DNA of 64,000 nucleotides. It comes from Deltaproteobacteria bacterium. Lineage in GTDB: Bacteria > CG2-30-53-67. A model generated the notes under the pieces. The model had not been told where the DNA came from and did no database searches. It saw only the letters and a list, made by a program, of their open reading frames with translations. The translations under genes and the position numbers were made by a program. Below, piece after piece: positions 54,132 through 63,998 of the stretch. The stretch spans positions 58,834 through 122,833 of the forward strand of contig JAADIO010000055.1 of assembly GCA_013151235.1 (NCBI GenBank), given 5' to 3'. The first letter of the stretch is position 1; each line of letters opens with the position of its first letter.

Positions 54132-55256
54132 ATGCCACTGAGCTTACACCAGTTACTCAAAACCATGATCGAAAAAGGTGCCTCGGATCTTCACATCACA
54201 ACCGGTTCGCCTCCACAAATTCGCATCGACGGAAAACTGGCGCCGATGAACCTCCCCGATTTGGCTCCCGCAGAAACCAAACAGCTCTGCTACAGCGTCT
54301 TAACGGACGCACAGAAGCACCGATTTGAGGACCAGAATGAATTGGATGTCTCCTTCGGCGTGAAAGGACTGAGCCGGTTCCGTGCGAACTTTTTCGTACA
54401 ACGGGGGGCTATGGCCGCCGCCTTTCGAACGATCCCATATAAAATTCTCAGCTTCCAGGAGCTGGGCCTTCCTCCGATCGTCGAAAAACTCTGTGAGAAA
54501 CCGCGCGGATTGATTCTGGTTACGGGACCGACGGGAAGCGGCAAATCCACCACCTTGGCATCCATGATCGACAAGATCAACCGTGAACGCCATGAACATA
54601 TCATCACCATTGAAGATCCGATCGAGTTTCTTCACCACCACAAGAATTGCGTGGTCAACCAACGTGAAGTCAACTCCGACACCAAATCCTTTAAAGACGC
54701 TTTGAAATATGTCCTTCGACAGGATCCGGATGTCGTGCTCATCGGCGAGATGAGGGACCTGGAAACCATCGAGGCCGCTCTGACCGTTTCAGAGACCGGT
54801 CATCTGGCCTTCGCCACACTCCATACGAATTCCTGTGTCCAGACCATCAACCGGATTATCGACGTCTTTCCTTCCCATCAGCAGTCCCAAGTACGGGCTC
54901 AACTCTCTTTTGTTCTGGAAGGGGTGCTGTCCCAACAGTTAATCGCCAAGGCCGGAGGAGAAGGACGTGTTCTCGCCCTGGAGGTCATGATCCCCAATGC
55001 GGCGATCCGAAACCTGATCCGGGAAGACAAGGTACACCAGATCTACTCCACGATGCAGACCGGGCAGGGACAGTTCGGCATGCAGACAATGAACCAGTCA
55101 CTCCTGGATCTCTATCAACGGCGGATCATCTCTTATGACGATGCCATCGGTCGGTCCACGGTCCCGGAGGAGCTACAGGCTATGCTGCAACATGGAACCA
55201 CCACAACCGATTCACGAGAACATGCCGGGGCCCGCCCCGCAAAGGTCCGCTACTGA
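54132..55256 (+). CDS. pilT: Type IV pilus retraction ATPase PilT
   Basis: 374 aa. ASDLHITTGSPPQIRIDGKL at the N-terminus, Walker A LVTGPTGSGKSTTLASMIDK, ITIEDPIEFLHHHKNCVVNQ, Walker B DPDVVLIGEMRDLETIEAAL, and the PilT-specific NAAIRNLIREDKVHQIYSTM, the retraction motif. A longer C-terminal tail (about 340-374) follows. In the pil operon after pilB with a 56-base gap. Confidence 0.97.
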   Translation: MPLSLHQLLKTMIEKGASDLHITTGSPPQIRIDGKLAPMNLPDLAPAETKQLCYSVLTDAQKHRFEDQNELDVSFGVKGLSRFRANFFVQRGAMAAAFRTIPYKILSFQELGLPPIVEKLCEKPRGLILVTGPTGSGKSTTLASMIDKINRERHEHIITIEDPIEFLHHHKNCVVNQREVNSDTKSFKDALKYVLRQDPDVVLIGEMRDLETIEAALTVSETGHLAFATLHTNSCVQTINRIIDVFPSHQQSQVRAQLSFVLEGVLSQQLIAKAGGEGRVLALEVMIPNAAIRNLIREDKVHQIYSTMQTGQGQFGMQTMNQSLLDLYQRRIISYDDAIGRSTVPEELQAMLQHGTTTTDSREHAGARPAKVRY

Positions 55257-55307
55257 CCCGGTTCAGGCCCGGAGCCTTTATCATCCAGAAACTCAGGAGA
55301 ATGAATC

Positions 55308-56519
55308 ATGGAAGTTTTCAAGTACGCAGGAAAAACGAGTTCCGGCGGGATCAAGAAAGGGGTCATCGAAGCGGCTTCCCGCGACGCTGCGGTCGCTATC
55401 CTTCGCCAACAGGGTGTCCGTACGACCTCCATAAAACCCAAACCGAAAGACATTGAAATCAAGATCCCCGGCCTGGGGGGCGGCGTCAAAGAAGCCGAAA
55501 TTGTTATCTTTACCCGTCAGTTCGCCACCATGATCGACGCCGGGCTTCCGCTGGTACAATGCCTCGACATCCTCTCGGCACAGACGGAAAACAAGAACTT
55601 CGCCAAGGTCATTTCCGCAGTCAAGCAGGATGTGGAAGACGGATCCACCTATGCCGACGCCCTTCGCAAACACCCAAACATTTTCAGTGACCTCTATGTC
55701 AACATGGTGGAAGCCGGCGAGGTCGGCGGTATTTTAGACACCATCTTGAACCGCTTGGCCGGATACATTGAAAAGGCGATGAAATTGAAGAAAAAAGTGA
55801 AGGGCGCCATGGTCTATCCGGCAACGGTGGTCAGCGTTGCCGTCATTGTGGTGGTCATCATCATGGTCTACGTCATCCCGGTCTTTCAAAAAATGTTCTC
55901 CGGCTTCGGGGGGGTTCTGCCCGCTCCGACCCGGCTCGTGATTGCCATGAGTGAATTCCTGAAAGCAAACATCTTCTATATAATCATGGGGCTGTTTGCC
56001 TTCGTCGTTACCTTTTCCCAAACCTACAAGCGAAATTCAAAATTCAAAAAAGGGGTCCACATCGTCCTGCTGAAATTCCCCCTGATCGGTCCTCTGATCC
56101 GGAAGGTCGCCGTCGCCAAATTCACACGAACTCTGGGGACCCTGATCAGCAGTGGTGTACCGATCCTCGACGGGATGGACATCGTTGCACGGACGGCCAA
56201 CAACAAGGTGATCGAAGAAGCCGTTATGAAGACCCGTACCAGCATCCAGGAAGGGCGGACCATTTCCGAACCGCTTGCAGAGACCAAGGTCTTCCCACCG
56301 ATGGTCGTACAGATGATCGGCGTGGGAGAACAGACGGGGGCCCTCGACTCCATGCTGAGCAAGATTGCCGACTTCTACGATGAGGAAGTGGATAATGCCG
56401 TCTCCGCCCTGACCTCCATGCTGGAACCGATCATGATGGTTTTCCTGGGGGGAACCGTCGGCTTTCTTGTCGTCTCCATGTATCTGCCGGTCTTCCGGAT
56501 GGCAGACATGATTCATTAA
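55308..56519 (+). CDS. pilC: Type IV pilus inner-membrane platform protein PilC
   Basis: 403 aa with two GspF/T2SF domains: the first about 70-195 (IVIFTRQFATMIDAGLPLVQ, VNMVEAGEVGGILDTILNRL), the second about 270-395 (KFTRTLGTLISSGVPILDGM, MIGVGEQTGALDSMLSKIAD). Hydrophobic segments near 170-190, 220-240 and 375-395. It couples the cytosolic PilB/PilT motors to the pilin. Same operon as pilT. Confidence 0.97.
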   Translation: MEVFKYAGKTSSGGIKKGVIEAASRDAAVAILRQQGVRTTSIKPKPKDIEIKIPGLGGGVKEAEIVIFTRQFATMIDAGLPLVQCLDILSAQTENKNFAKVISAVKQDVEDGSTYADALRKHPNIFSDLYVNMVEAGEVGGILDTILNRLAGYIEKAMKLKKKVKGAMVYPATVVSVAVIVVVIIMVYVIPVFQKMFSGFGGVLPAPTRLVIAMSEFLKANIFYIIMGLFAFVVTFSQTYKRNSKFKKGVHIVLLKFPLIGPLIRKVAVAKFTRTLGTLISSGVPILDGMDIVARTANNKVIEEAVMKTRTSIQEGRTISEPLAETKVFPPMVVQMIGVGEQTGALDSMLSKIADFYDEEVDNAVSALTSMLEPIMMVFLGGTVGFLVVSMYLPVFRMADMIH

Positions 56520-56609
56520 TTCTCCCCCAGGCAGGATAACGATTCCCGCCATGGGGGGAAGAACTTCCTTCCCCTCGCGGCATAACCGCCGGAACACAAT
56601 GATATTCCC

Positions 56610-58322
56610 ATGTCTGCACGATTAACACCTCAGCAGGAAGACCTTTTCAGCCGCCTGAAATGGCTGATGTTCATGCGGATTGCGCTGGTCACCTTTCTGT
56701 TCGGAGTCACCCTCCTCGTCAGTCTGCGAAGCCCCCATAACGGAGTGATCTCCTCTTTTACCTCGCTCTATTTCCTGATCGGATATGCGTACCTCCTGAC
56801 CGGTTTGTCCGCCTTTTTCTTCAAACAGATTCGTCATCCGGTACGCTTCGCCTACCTCCAGATTGCAGGAGATATCGTTTTTATCACGGGTGTGCTCCAC
56901 ATCACCGGCGGTATTGAAAGTCCCTTTGTCTTTCTCTATTTCCTCTCCATCATCAGCGGGAGTCTGTTGCACTACAGGAAGGGAGGCATCACGGCGGCAT
57001 TGCTCAGCGCCCTTTCCTACCTGGCTCTCCTTTATATAAACACCCTGGGCGCCGCCTTCTTTCATATCACCCGCACAACATTCGACCCGCTCCGGATCTA
57101 CTATCGGACCTTCCTGAACCTTTTTTCATTCTTTGTTGTTGCGTTTCTCAGTAATCAGCTTGCCCATCGGCTGAAAAAAGCCGGCGAAGAAATTCAGGAA
57201 AAAAAGATCGATATTGAAGACCTGCAGGCATTCAACGAGAATATCATCCAGAGTGTTACCAGCGGTCTGATCACGACCGATCTGTCCGGTTGTGTCACTT
57301 CGGTCAACCGTTCCGCAGAGAAAATCCTGGGCCTTCCGAAATCCGCTCTGTTGCACATGAATCTGGAAGAACTTTTCTCATTCGAAAAGATCACCCATTA
57401 TCTGCATCGTAACCCCTTACAAGGAGCGCAGGAAGACTTCCGCCGGTTCGAAGTCACCTATACGAATCATGACAAAAAGGAGATGATCCTCGGGATGACA
57501 CTGTCACTCCTTCGCAACAACCGAAAGGAATTGCAGGGTTACCTCTGCACCTTCCAGGACCTTACCCGGATCAAGGCCCTGGAAAAAAAGATGAAACGAA
57601 ACGAACAACTGGCCATGATCGGTGAACTTTCCGCAGGCATCGCGCATGAAATCCGGAATCCCCTGGCCTCCATCAGCGGATCGATTCAGATGCTGAAGGA
57701 CGAACTGGACCTCGACGATGCCAACCGGCGGCTGATGGAGATCATCCTGAAAGAAACAGACCGGCTGAATAACCTGATCGGGAATTTCCTGATGTACGCC
57801 CGCCCGAAACCGATCGAGCGGTCAAACGTCCTGCTGAAGGATCTCGTGGACGAAACAGTGACCCTGCTGCAATACAACCGGAGGATCCGGAAAAACCTCT
57901 CGATCGACGTCAACCTGCCGGATAAGCTGGAACTGGATGTTGATTCTACAGCCATGCGCCAGGTCTTATGGAACCTGGCCGTCAATGCCATTGACGCCAT
58001 GCCGGAGGGCGGAACGCTCACAATCTCCGGGCGGAAGATTGCAGGCGACCGCCCGCTGGCAAAAAGAAAAAAAGGAACCCCCATAATCCGGATCACCTTC
58101 TCAGACACCGGCTGCGGCATCGACCCCGAAATCCGAGACCGCATCTTTTTCCCCTTCCACACGACGAAAGAAGGTGGTACCGGTTTGGGACTGGCCATTG
58201 TCCACCAGATCATGCAACAACATGACGGCTGGATCGATGTTGTCAGCCTCCCCGGCGAAGAAACAAGCTTTCACCTCTATCTGCCGGAGAACGTGCCGAC
58301 AACCGTTTTGCAGGAGGTTTAG
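56610..58322 (+). CDS. pilS: Membrane histidine kinase PilS
   Basis: 570 aa. Six hydrophobic segments in the first 200 residues, the PilS transmembrane sensor layout (FLFGVTLLVSL, SLYFLIGYAYLLTGLSAFFF, FIFGV-like FLYFLSIISGSLLHY). A PAS domain follows (NIIQSVTSGLITTDLSGCVT, NRSAEKILGLPKSALL), then SAGIAHEIRNPLASISGSIQ with the phospho-histidine, N box NLAVNAIDAMPEGG, and G boxes DTGCGIDP and GTGLGLAIVH. It acts with pilR, which begins at the next base, to tune pilin transcription through RpoN. Confidence 0.94.
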   Translation: MSARLTPQQEDLFSRLKWLMFMRIALVTFLFGVTLLVSLRSPHNGVISSFTSLYFLIGYAYLLTGLSAFFFKQIRHPVRFAYLQIAGDIVFITGVLHITGGIESPFVFLYFLSIISGSLLHYRKGGITAALLSALSYLALLYINTLGAAFFHITRTTFDPLRIYYRTFLNLFSFFVVAFLSNQLAHRLKKAGEEIQEKKIDIEDLQAFNENIIQSVTSGLITTDLSGCVTSVNRSAEKILGLPKSALLHMNLEELFSFEKITHYLHRNPLQGAQEDFRRFEVTYTNHDKKEMILGMTLSLLRNNRKELQGYLCTFQDLTRIKALEKKMKRNEQLAMIGELSAGIAHEIRNPLASISGSIQMLKDELDLDDANRRLMEIILKETDRLNNLIGNFLMYARPKPIERSNVLLKDLVDETVTLLQYNRRIRKNLSIDVNLPDKLELDVDSTAMRQVLWNLAVNAIDAMPEGGTLTISGRKIAGDRPLAKRKKGTPIIRITFSDTGCGIDPEIRDRIFFPFHTTKEGGTGLGLAIVHQIMQQHDGWIDVVSLPGEETSFHLYLPENVPTTVLQEV

Positions 58323-59720
58323 ATGCATTCGATTCTCATTGTTGATGATGAACAAAGCATGCGGGAATTCCTCTCCATTCTGCTGAAAAAGGAGGGCTAT
58401 GCCGTTCATACGGCCTCCAACGCACGGGAGGCCCTACAGCAGATTGAAGAACGGATCTTCAGCCTGATCATTTCGGATATCAAAATGCCGGGGATGGACG
58501 GTCTGCAACTTCTGCAGAAGGTCCGAAAGATCTCACCCGACACCCTCGTCCTGATGATCACGGCCTTCGGATCCACCGATACGGCCATCGAAGCCATGAA
58601 GAAAGGCGCACTCGATTATATCATTAAACCCTTCAAGGTTGACAAAATCAAAATGATCATCCGGAATGCCCTGAAGAAGATCGACCTGGAACAGGAAAAC
58701 GCCCTTCTCCGCCGGGAACTCTTTGCCCGTAACGGCCTGGACCGTATCATCGGTAGAAGTCCTCTGATGAAATCGGTTTTTGAAATTATCCGGAAAACCG
58801 CCGACAGCAAGAGCAATGTCCTGATCACCGGAGAGAGCGGAACGGGAAAAGACCTGGTGGCCCAGGCCATCCACCGCCTGAGCCGTCGGAAGGACAACCC
58901 CTTCGTTGCCATCAACTGTGGAGCGCTTCCGGAAAATCTGCTGGAAAGCGAACTCTTCGGCTACCAGCAAGGGGCCTTTACGGGAGCGATGGAAAACAAA
59001 AAGGGTCTTTTCGAAGTCGCCGACGGGGGAAGCATCTTTCTCGATGAAATCGGAGAGTTGGAGCCGGCGATGCAGGTCAAACTTCTCAGGGTACTACAGA
59101 ATCAGGAATTCCGACGCATCGGAGGGACCGACGACATCCAGGTCGATGTGCGTATCATTGCCGCTTCCAATCAGGATTTCAACAAGATCGTGGAAGAAAA
59201 ACGCTTTCGCGAGGATCTCTATTATCGGCTGAATGTCATTCCGATCGAGATCCCGTCACTACGGGAACGAAAGGAGGACATCCCTCTCCTGGTCAACCAT
59301 TTTCTAAAGAAAGTCGCTCCCGATCGAACGCTCACCATCACCGAAGAGTGTATGGAACGGTTATGCCGATACGAATGGAAGGGAAATGTCCGGGAACTGG
59401 AAAACACCATCGAACGATCGGTGGTGCTTTCACAGAAAGACCGGATCACCACGGAACACCTTCCCCGTCACATCATGGAAGGACGGATTCTCGGACAATC
59501 TCCAAAGGTTGACCTGCCGGACAGCGGCATCGACTTTGACCGGATTATCCGTGACCTGGAACGGGATCTCTTGACACAAGCCCTGACAAAGGCCGGAGGG
59601 ATTAAAAAGGAGGCCGCCCGCATTCTGAACATGAGTTTCCGCTCCTTCAGGTACAAATTAAGCAAATACGAAATCGGTCAGCAGGAGGACCCCCGAAAAG
59701 AGGAAGAGGTCCCCGGATAG
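58323..59720 (+). CDS. pilR: Sigma-54-dependent response regulator PilR
   Basis: 465 aa NtrC-type regulator. Receiver with D in SDIKMPGMDG and K in YIIKPFKVDK; AAA+ domain with ITGESGTGKDLVAQAIHRLS, canonical GAFTGA in YQQGAFTGAMENKKG, and SIFLDEIGELEP; C-terminal helix-turn-helix KKEAARILNMSFRSFRYKL. It differs from the other two regulators here by the canonical GAFTGA loop. Start 58323 directly abuts pilS. The expected target, a pilA promoter, is not in this window. Confidence 0.95.
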   Translation: MHSILIVDDEQSMREFLSILLKKEGYAVHTASNAREALQQIEERIFSLIISDIKMPGMDGLQLLQKVRKISPDTLVLMITAFGSTDTAIEAMKKGALDYIIKPFKVDKIKMIIRNALKKIDLEQENALLRRELFARNGLDRIIGRSPLMKSVFEIIRKTADSKSNVLITGESGTGKDLVAQAIHRLSRRKDNPFVAINCGALPENLLESELFGYQQGAFTGAMENKKGLFEVADGGSIFLDEIGELEPAMQVKLLRVLQNQEFRRIGGTDDIQVDVRIIAASNQDFNKIVEEKRFREDLYYRLNVIPIEIPSLRERKEDIPLLVNHFLKKVAPDRTLTITEECMERLCRYEWKGNVRELENTIERSVVLSQKDRITTEHLPRHIMEGRILGQSPKVDLPDSGIDFDRIIRDLERDLLTQALTKAGGIKKEAARILNMSFRSFRYKLSKYEIGQQEDPRKEEEVPG

Positions 59721-59864
59721 GGCGCTTCCCTTCTCCCTCCGTCGAGACATTGGAGTGCCTGTACCGCACTTGTCTTTTCATTCCGCATGTGGTAACTTGC
59801 ATTTCATCGCTGGGGTTTCTACTCCCCATTCCAGAGAAAAAACCTCATTCAAAGGGAGTGAATT

Positions 59865-60206
59865 ATGCTCATCATCAAGATGATCCTGGGCTTGCTGGTT
59901 TTTCTGATTCTCCTCTTTTTCTCCAATATCAACATGGAAAATGTCCGTCTTTTCTACACGCAGCAAAACTTTATCGAAGTCCCCCTTTTTCTCCTTCTCC
60001 TGATCTCCCTCTTGATTGGAATGGTCGTAGCCCTGCTCATCAGCGTCTATGAAAAGCTGAAGCTCAAAGGACAGATCAGAGCCCTCAAAAAAACGCAGAA
60101 ATCCATGGAGGGGGAACTGGCTTCTCTACGCAAGATCCCGATCATGGAGAAAGAGAAGCCCCCGGTCCCGGTTCCCCCGGCACCGCACGCAGCGAAAGAA
60201 CTATAG
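59865..60206 (+). CDS. lapA: LapA-domain inner-membrane protein
   Basis: 113 aa. Two hydrophobic helices (about 2-22 and 42-62: FLILLFFSNINMENVRLFY and FLLLLISLLIGMVVALLISV) flank the LapA (DUF1049) turn. A coiled coil and a proline-rich tail (KPPVPVPPAPHAAKEL) follow. LapA and LapB regulate LPS synthesis through LpxC stability in enterobacteria. AAAGGGAG precedes the ATG, and lapB begins one base after its stop. Confidence 0.9.
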   Translation: MLIIKMILGLLVFLILLFFSNINMENVRLFYTQQNFIEVPLFLLLLISLLIGMVVALLISVYEKLKLKGQIRALKKTQKSMEGELASLRKIPIMEKEKPPVPVPPAPHAAKEL

Positions 60207-61367
60207 ATGACCCCAACGCCCACGGATACACTCATGCTTTGCGGTCTCGCCCTGGCAGGAGGGATCATTGTCGGCCGTCTGATTCCCGGAAAAAAGCGAA
60301 CACCAAAATCGGATACCCCGGGCAGGACCAGTTTTTACAAAAGTCTGAACTATATCCTCTCCAACGAACATGACAAGGCCATCGAGGAGTTCACCCGCAT
60401 GGTGGAAGTCGACTCTGAAACGGTCGAGGTCTATCTTGGGCTGGGGAGCCTCTTCCGTTCCAAGGGAGAGTTGGGGCGAGCCATCCGGATTCACCAGAGT
60501 ATTATCGTCCGGCCTTCACTGGATAAAAAAATCAAGATCCAGGCCTATTTTGACCTGGCCCTCGATTATCAGAAAGCCGGTCTTTTTGACAGCGCGATCG
60601 AAACCTTTCAGACCGTAATTCAGTCGGACCCGCGCCACCTTCCCGCCTACCGTCATCTGGAAAGAATTTACGAAGAAGAAAAAAGCTGGGAAAAAGCCTT
60701 CGACATTGAAAAACAGATACAGAAACTGACCAAAGCAAAGGATACAATGGTGCTGGCTCACCTGCAAACGGAAAAAGGAAAATCGTGTCAACAACAGGGA
60801 GCGCTCGATGATGCCGTCCGAAACTATAAAAAAGCTATTCAGATCGATCCGAAGTGCGTCGATGCCTACCTCCACCTGGGGGATTATTACCATGAACAGA
60901 AAAAGTTCACCAAGGCAATTGAAATCTGGGAAGGGGTCGCGGAACGGACGCCGGAGTATGCCTTTCTCACCTACAAGCGGCTGGAAAGTTCTTATTACGA
61001 GTTGGGACGTTATGAAGAGATGGAACGGATCTACCAGGAGAATATCGCTCGCAACCCGGGAGATCTCCAGACCCGGCTTGTCCTGGGAGACCATTATCTT
61101 CGAAAAGGGAATCTACAGGATGCGATCGCCGAATTCCAGGAAATCATCAAGGCTCAACCGGGCTGCATCGAAGCTCACCAGAAACTCGGGGAAGCCTTTC
61201 TGAAAGCGGAAAACAGTGCCGAAGTTGAAAAAGAGCTGGGAATCCTGGCCCATCTTTTCTCAACAAAATATCTATTTTATCATTGTAAAGAGTGCGGTTT
61301 TGAATCGAAGAATATTTTATGGCAATGTCCACAATGCAAGACGTGGGATACCTTTGTACATGGATAG
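60207..61367 (+). CDS. lapB: LapB/YciM-type TPR protein with rubredoxin-like C-terminal metal site
   Basis: 386 aa. N-terminal membrane anchor (LMLCGLALAGGIIVGRLIPG), about eight to nine TPRs (for example NYKKAIQIDPKCVDAYLHLG and AIAEFQEIIKAQPGCIEAHQ), and a C-terminal CKECGFESKNILWQCPQCK with two CxxC pairs, the rubredoxin-type site essential in E. coli LapB. It links LPS assembly to LpxC degradation. Whether the same FtsH/LpxC circuit exists here is unknown. A strong hairpin follows (61385-61418). Confidence 0.95.
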   Translation: MTPTPTDTLMLCGLALAGGIIVGRLIPGKKRTPKSDTPGRTSFYKSLNYILSNEHDKAIEEFTRMVEVDSETVEVYLGLGSLFRSKGELGRAIRIHQSIIVRPSLDKKIKIQAYFDLALDYQKAGLFDSAIETFQTVIQSDPRHLPAYRHLERIYEEEKSWEKAFDIEKQIQKLTKAKDTMVLAHLQTEKGKSCQQQGALDDAVRNYKKAIQIDPKCVDAYLHLGDYYHEQKKFTKAIEIWEGVAERTPEYAFLTYKRLESSYYELGRYEEMERIYQENIARNPGDLQTRLVLGDHYLRKGNLQDAIAEFQEIIKAQPGCIEAHQKLGEAFLKAENSAEVEKELGILAHLFSTKYLFYHCKECGFESKNILWQCPQCKTWDTFVHG

Positions 61368-61384
61368 AAACCTGTTTCAACTAT

Positions 61385-61418
61385 CACTGAATGCGGCCCG
61401 GCCGGGCCGCATTCAGTG
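61385..61418. terminator. Long perfect palindrome between convergent lapB and sat
   Basis: CACTGAATGCGGCCCGG and its exact complement form a 34-base perfect palindrome with 17-base arms and no spacer. It lies 17 bases after the lapB stop and 19 bases from the sat stop, between convergent genes. TCTTTTTATT follows 12 bases later on the plus strand. A bidirectional terminator is most likely. Confidence 0.7.
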
Positions 61419-61437
61419 AAACAAACAGATTGTCTTT

Positions 61438-62661
61438 TTATTCGCCGGTGGCAGCCTTGTGCAGTTTAATCTCCACCTTCTCCGTCAAGGAGGCATAATA
61501 GGCACGAAGGATCTTCAGGACTTCAGGACGGCTGAAGTGATCCGGAACATCATCCCCTTCCGAAAGCATCTTGCGAAGCTTTGTCCCGGAGAGCAACATC
61601 CGGTCTTCCTTGCCGTGACAGCAAGTCCGCATGGAAGCCATCCCGTCACACTTGGTGCAGTAAAAAGTCCAGTCGATTTTAAGCGGCTGAGTCTCCAATG
61701 CCCCCTTGGGAATTTCGTCAAAGATATGATGTGCATCAAAGGCACCGTAGTAATCGCCCACTCCGGCATGATCACGGCCGACAATCAGATGGCTGCAACC
61801 ATAGTTCTGACGGAAGAGTGCATGAAGCAGGGCCTCTCTCGGTCCGGCATAGCGCATATCGAGGGGATACCCCGCCTGGATGACGGTGTCGTCCACAAAA
61901 TACTTGTCAATCAGGGTCCCGATCGCCTCGCTCCGGACATCGGCCGGAATATCTCCCGGTTTCAGTTTTCCTAAAAGCTGATGAATCAGGACACCATCAC
62001 AGATCTCGATGGCAATCTTGGCAAGATACTCGTGTGACCGGTGCATCGGATTCCGGGTCTGGAAGGCGGCAACGGTACTCCATCCTTTTTCGTCGAAGAT
62101 CTTGCGGGTTTCCGCCGGCGTCATGTAGACCCCTTTGTACTTCGTCGGGAAATCTCCTTCGCTGAAGACCTTGACCGGTCCGGCGAGATTGACATCGCCC
62201 TGGTCCATCACCTTCGCCACACCGGGGTGCTCCATCTCCGTCGTTTTAAAGACATGCTGACACTCGAATTCCTTATCGGTTCGGGTCATGGCATACTTCT
62301 CATTGACCACCATGGTCCCCATCAACTCGCCGCTCTCGTCATCGACAAGAGCAACTTCCTCCCCCTCTTGGAGGGTATCGGCTTGTTCTTTACTGGTGGA
62401 GAGAGTAATCGGAATCGGCCAGAAGAGTCCGTCTGCCATGGCGAAATTTTCACAGACCCCTTTCCAGTCCGCCTTCCCCATAAAACCATTCAGCGGCGTA
62501 AACCCGCCGATACCGAGCATGATCAGATCGCCCGTTTCCCGTGAACTGATCCGGATCTGGGTCAGCGATTTTGCATTTTCCTTTGCCTTGGCAAGCTCAT
62601 CCCCCTGAAGCAGCAGGGGTTTCAGTCCTTGACCACCGTGTGGCTGTACTAACTTCGACAT
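61438..62661 (-). CDS. sat: Sulfate adenylyltransferase (ATP sulfurylase)
   Basis: Activates sulfate to adenosine 5'-phosphosulfate, the first step of dissimilatory sulfate reduction. 407 aa from ATG 62661 ([20 protein letters not shown]), behind AAGGAGG. Active-site motifs: [20 protein letters not shown] (QxRNxxHxxH), [20 protein letters not shown], and the zinc-type cysteines [20 protein letters not shown] found in the archaeal/bacterial dissimilatory form. It lies 191 bases after qmoC, on the same strand. Confidence 0.97.
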   Translation of the reverse strand: MSKLVQPHGGQGLKPLLLQGDELAKAKENAKSLTQIRISSRETGDLIMLGIGGFTPLNGFMGKADWKGVCENFAMADGLFWPIPITLSTSKEQADTLQEGEEVALVDDESGELMGTMVVNEKYAMTRTDKEFECQHVFKTTEMEHPGVAKVMDQGDVNLAGPVKVFSEGDFPTKYKGVYMTPAETRKIFDEKGWSTVAAFQTRNPMHRSHEYLAKIAIEICDGVLIHQLLGKLKPGDIPADVRSEAIGTLIDKYFVDDTVIQAGYPLDMRYAGPREALLHALFRQNYGCSHLIVGRDHAGVGDYYGAFDAHHIFDEIPKGALETQPLKIDWTFYCTKCDGMASMRTCCHGKEDRMLLSGTKLRKMLSEGDDVPDHFSRPEVLKILRAYYASLTEKVEIKLHKAATGE

Positions 62662-62689
62662 ACCTTTCCTCCTTATCATAAATGTTTAC

Positions 62690-62850
62690 GGCGTCGCGAT
62701 AAGCCCGTCTACTGCGTTTACCTGATTTCGGTTCGTTGCGGCAAACAAACAGATATGCCGCACGCTTCAAAACCTGCGCGCCTTGTATGCGGGTCTTAGG
62801 ACTATGCCGTGAAAGATCGATCTTTCCGCCGGCCCATAAGGCGTATGATT
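62690..62850. other. Structured non-coding gap between qmoC and sat
   Basis: The gap between qmoC and sat has no ORF. It contains a perfect 16-base palindrome GAAAGATCGATCTTTC (62811-62826) and GC-rich repeats such as GTTGCGGC / GCCGCACG (near 62735-62763). A TATGAT-like -10 element lies near 62676 on the minus strand without a clear -35. It could be a decayed dispersed repeat or a leader of sat. Confidence 0.35.
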
Positions 62851-62852
62851 GA

Positions 62853-63998
62853 CTACTGCCGATGACTCATCTTGGCATAAACCAGCGCCGTCGTCCGGTA
62901 AAAAAGATGGGCGAATTTCGAATAGGGCGCATAGGCAAAGAGATAAAAAACAAGCATCAGATGAACAAAATAGGTCAGCTTTGCCACGAAATTCGGATCA
63001 TGATTGTCGACCCCCATATACCGGAAGATCTGCGCAAGCAAACCGGTGATCCCCACGAGGAGTACAACGGTCAGAAACCCCCAGTCAAAATAGGTTCCCA
63101 AGCCGGACTTCTCGTCCTTGGCCTTCCGGTTGAGATAGAGCAAACCGGCACCCACAATGAGCGCAACCGCACTGATATTCCCGATAAATTTCATCGCCAT
63201 GAAGAGCATTTTCCCGAAGAGCGTTTCTTCTCCGGTAAAATACATGATGATAAAACCGAGGGTCGTGGTCACAGCCAGACCGATGAAGGCATAAAGTGTC
63301 AACTGGTGTGCCGTGGCCCGCTCCCGATTGATATCGCACTCCTTGAACTTGGAATGCGCCAGAACTTCCACAATGACATCCTTCAATCCGCTGATCAAGC
63401 TGCCCGAAGGCTGCTCCGGGGAATGTGCCTTCATATCGGCCCACATATTCGTAATCCCTTTGAATGCAGACCAGAGTGCAAAGAGTGCCGCAGAACTAAA
63501 GATGATATCGACCAGCCAGGTGTTGATAAAGGTTCCGAATGCGCCCTTGTGCATCAGATGGGGGGGGAGGGCCTTGTTCAGCCCCGGCGTCGCCAGGGCG
63601 GCAAGAAAGAGAATCACGGCCGGAATAGCCAGGATCTTCAGAAGCTGACTTTTGTCGTTGACCGCCCGTGCGAAAAACTTCACCGGCGCATAATGCTGGA
63701 TCGCCTGTTTCCGCACCGCCCCCAGGACCTCTCCGGGTTTGGCCCCGCGGGGGCAATAAGTCGTGCAGTCTCCGCAGTGATGACAGAGCCAGATATCCGG
63801 ATCGGAGACAAGTTTGTCCTTTAGTCCCCATCCGGCCCAGATCATCTCTTTACGGGGAAAAGGTCTGTCGTCCGGAGACTGCGGGCAGATCACCGAGCAG
63901 GTCGCACACTGGTAGCACTGTTTCAGTGTATCTCCGCCGGATTCTTTCAATTCCCGAATAAAATTCAGGTCCGGTTTTACCATCACTGTATCGGCCAT
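62853..63998 (-). CDS. qmoC: Quinone-interacting membrane-bound oxidoreductase subunit QmoC
   Basis: 381 aa, complete. The N-terminal cytosolic part has two 4Fe-4S clusters (CYQCATCSVICPQ and CHHCGDCTTYCPRGAKPGEV). The membrane part, about 115-375, has six hydrophobic helices with histidines for b-type haems (ATAHQLTLYAFIGLAVTTTL, LTYFVHLMLVFYLFAYAPYS). QmoABC passes electrons from menaquinol to APS reductase. The start lies two bases from the window edge; aprBA-qmoAB are expected beyond it. Confidence 0.97.
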   Translation of the reverse strand: MADTVMVKPDLNFIRELKESGGDTLKQCYQCATCSVICPQSPDDRPFPRKEMIWAGWGLKDKLVSDPDIWLCHHCGDCTTYCPRGAKPGEVLGAVRKQAIQHYAPVKFFARAVNDKSQLLKILAIPAVILFLAALATPGLNKALPPHLMHKGAFGTFINTWLVDIIFSSAALFALWSAFKGITNMWADMKAHSPEQPSGSLISGLKDVIVEVLAHSKFKECDINRERATAHQLTLYAFIGLAVTTTLGFIIMYFTGEETLFGKMLFMAMKFIGNISAVALIVGAGLLYLNRKAKDEKSGLGTYFDWGFLTVVLLVGITGLLAQIFRYMGVDNHDPNFVAKLTYFVHLMLVFYLFAYAPYSKFAHLFYRTTALVYAKMSHRQ

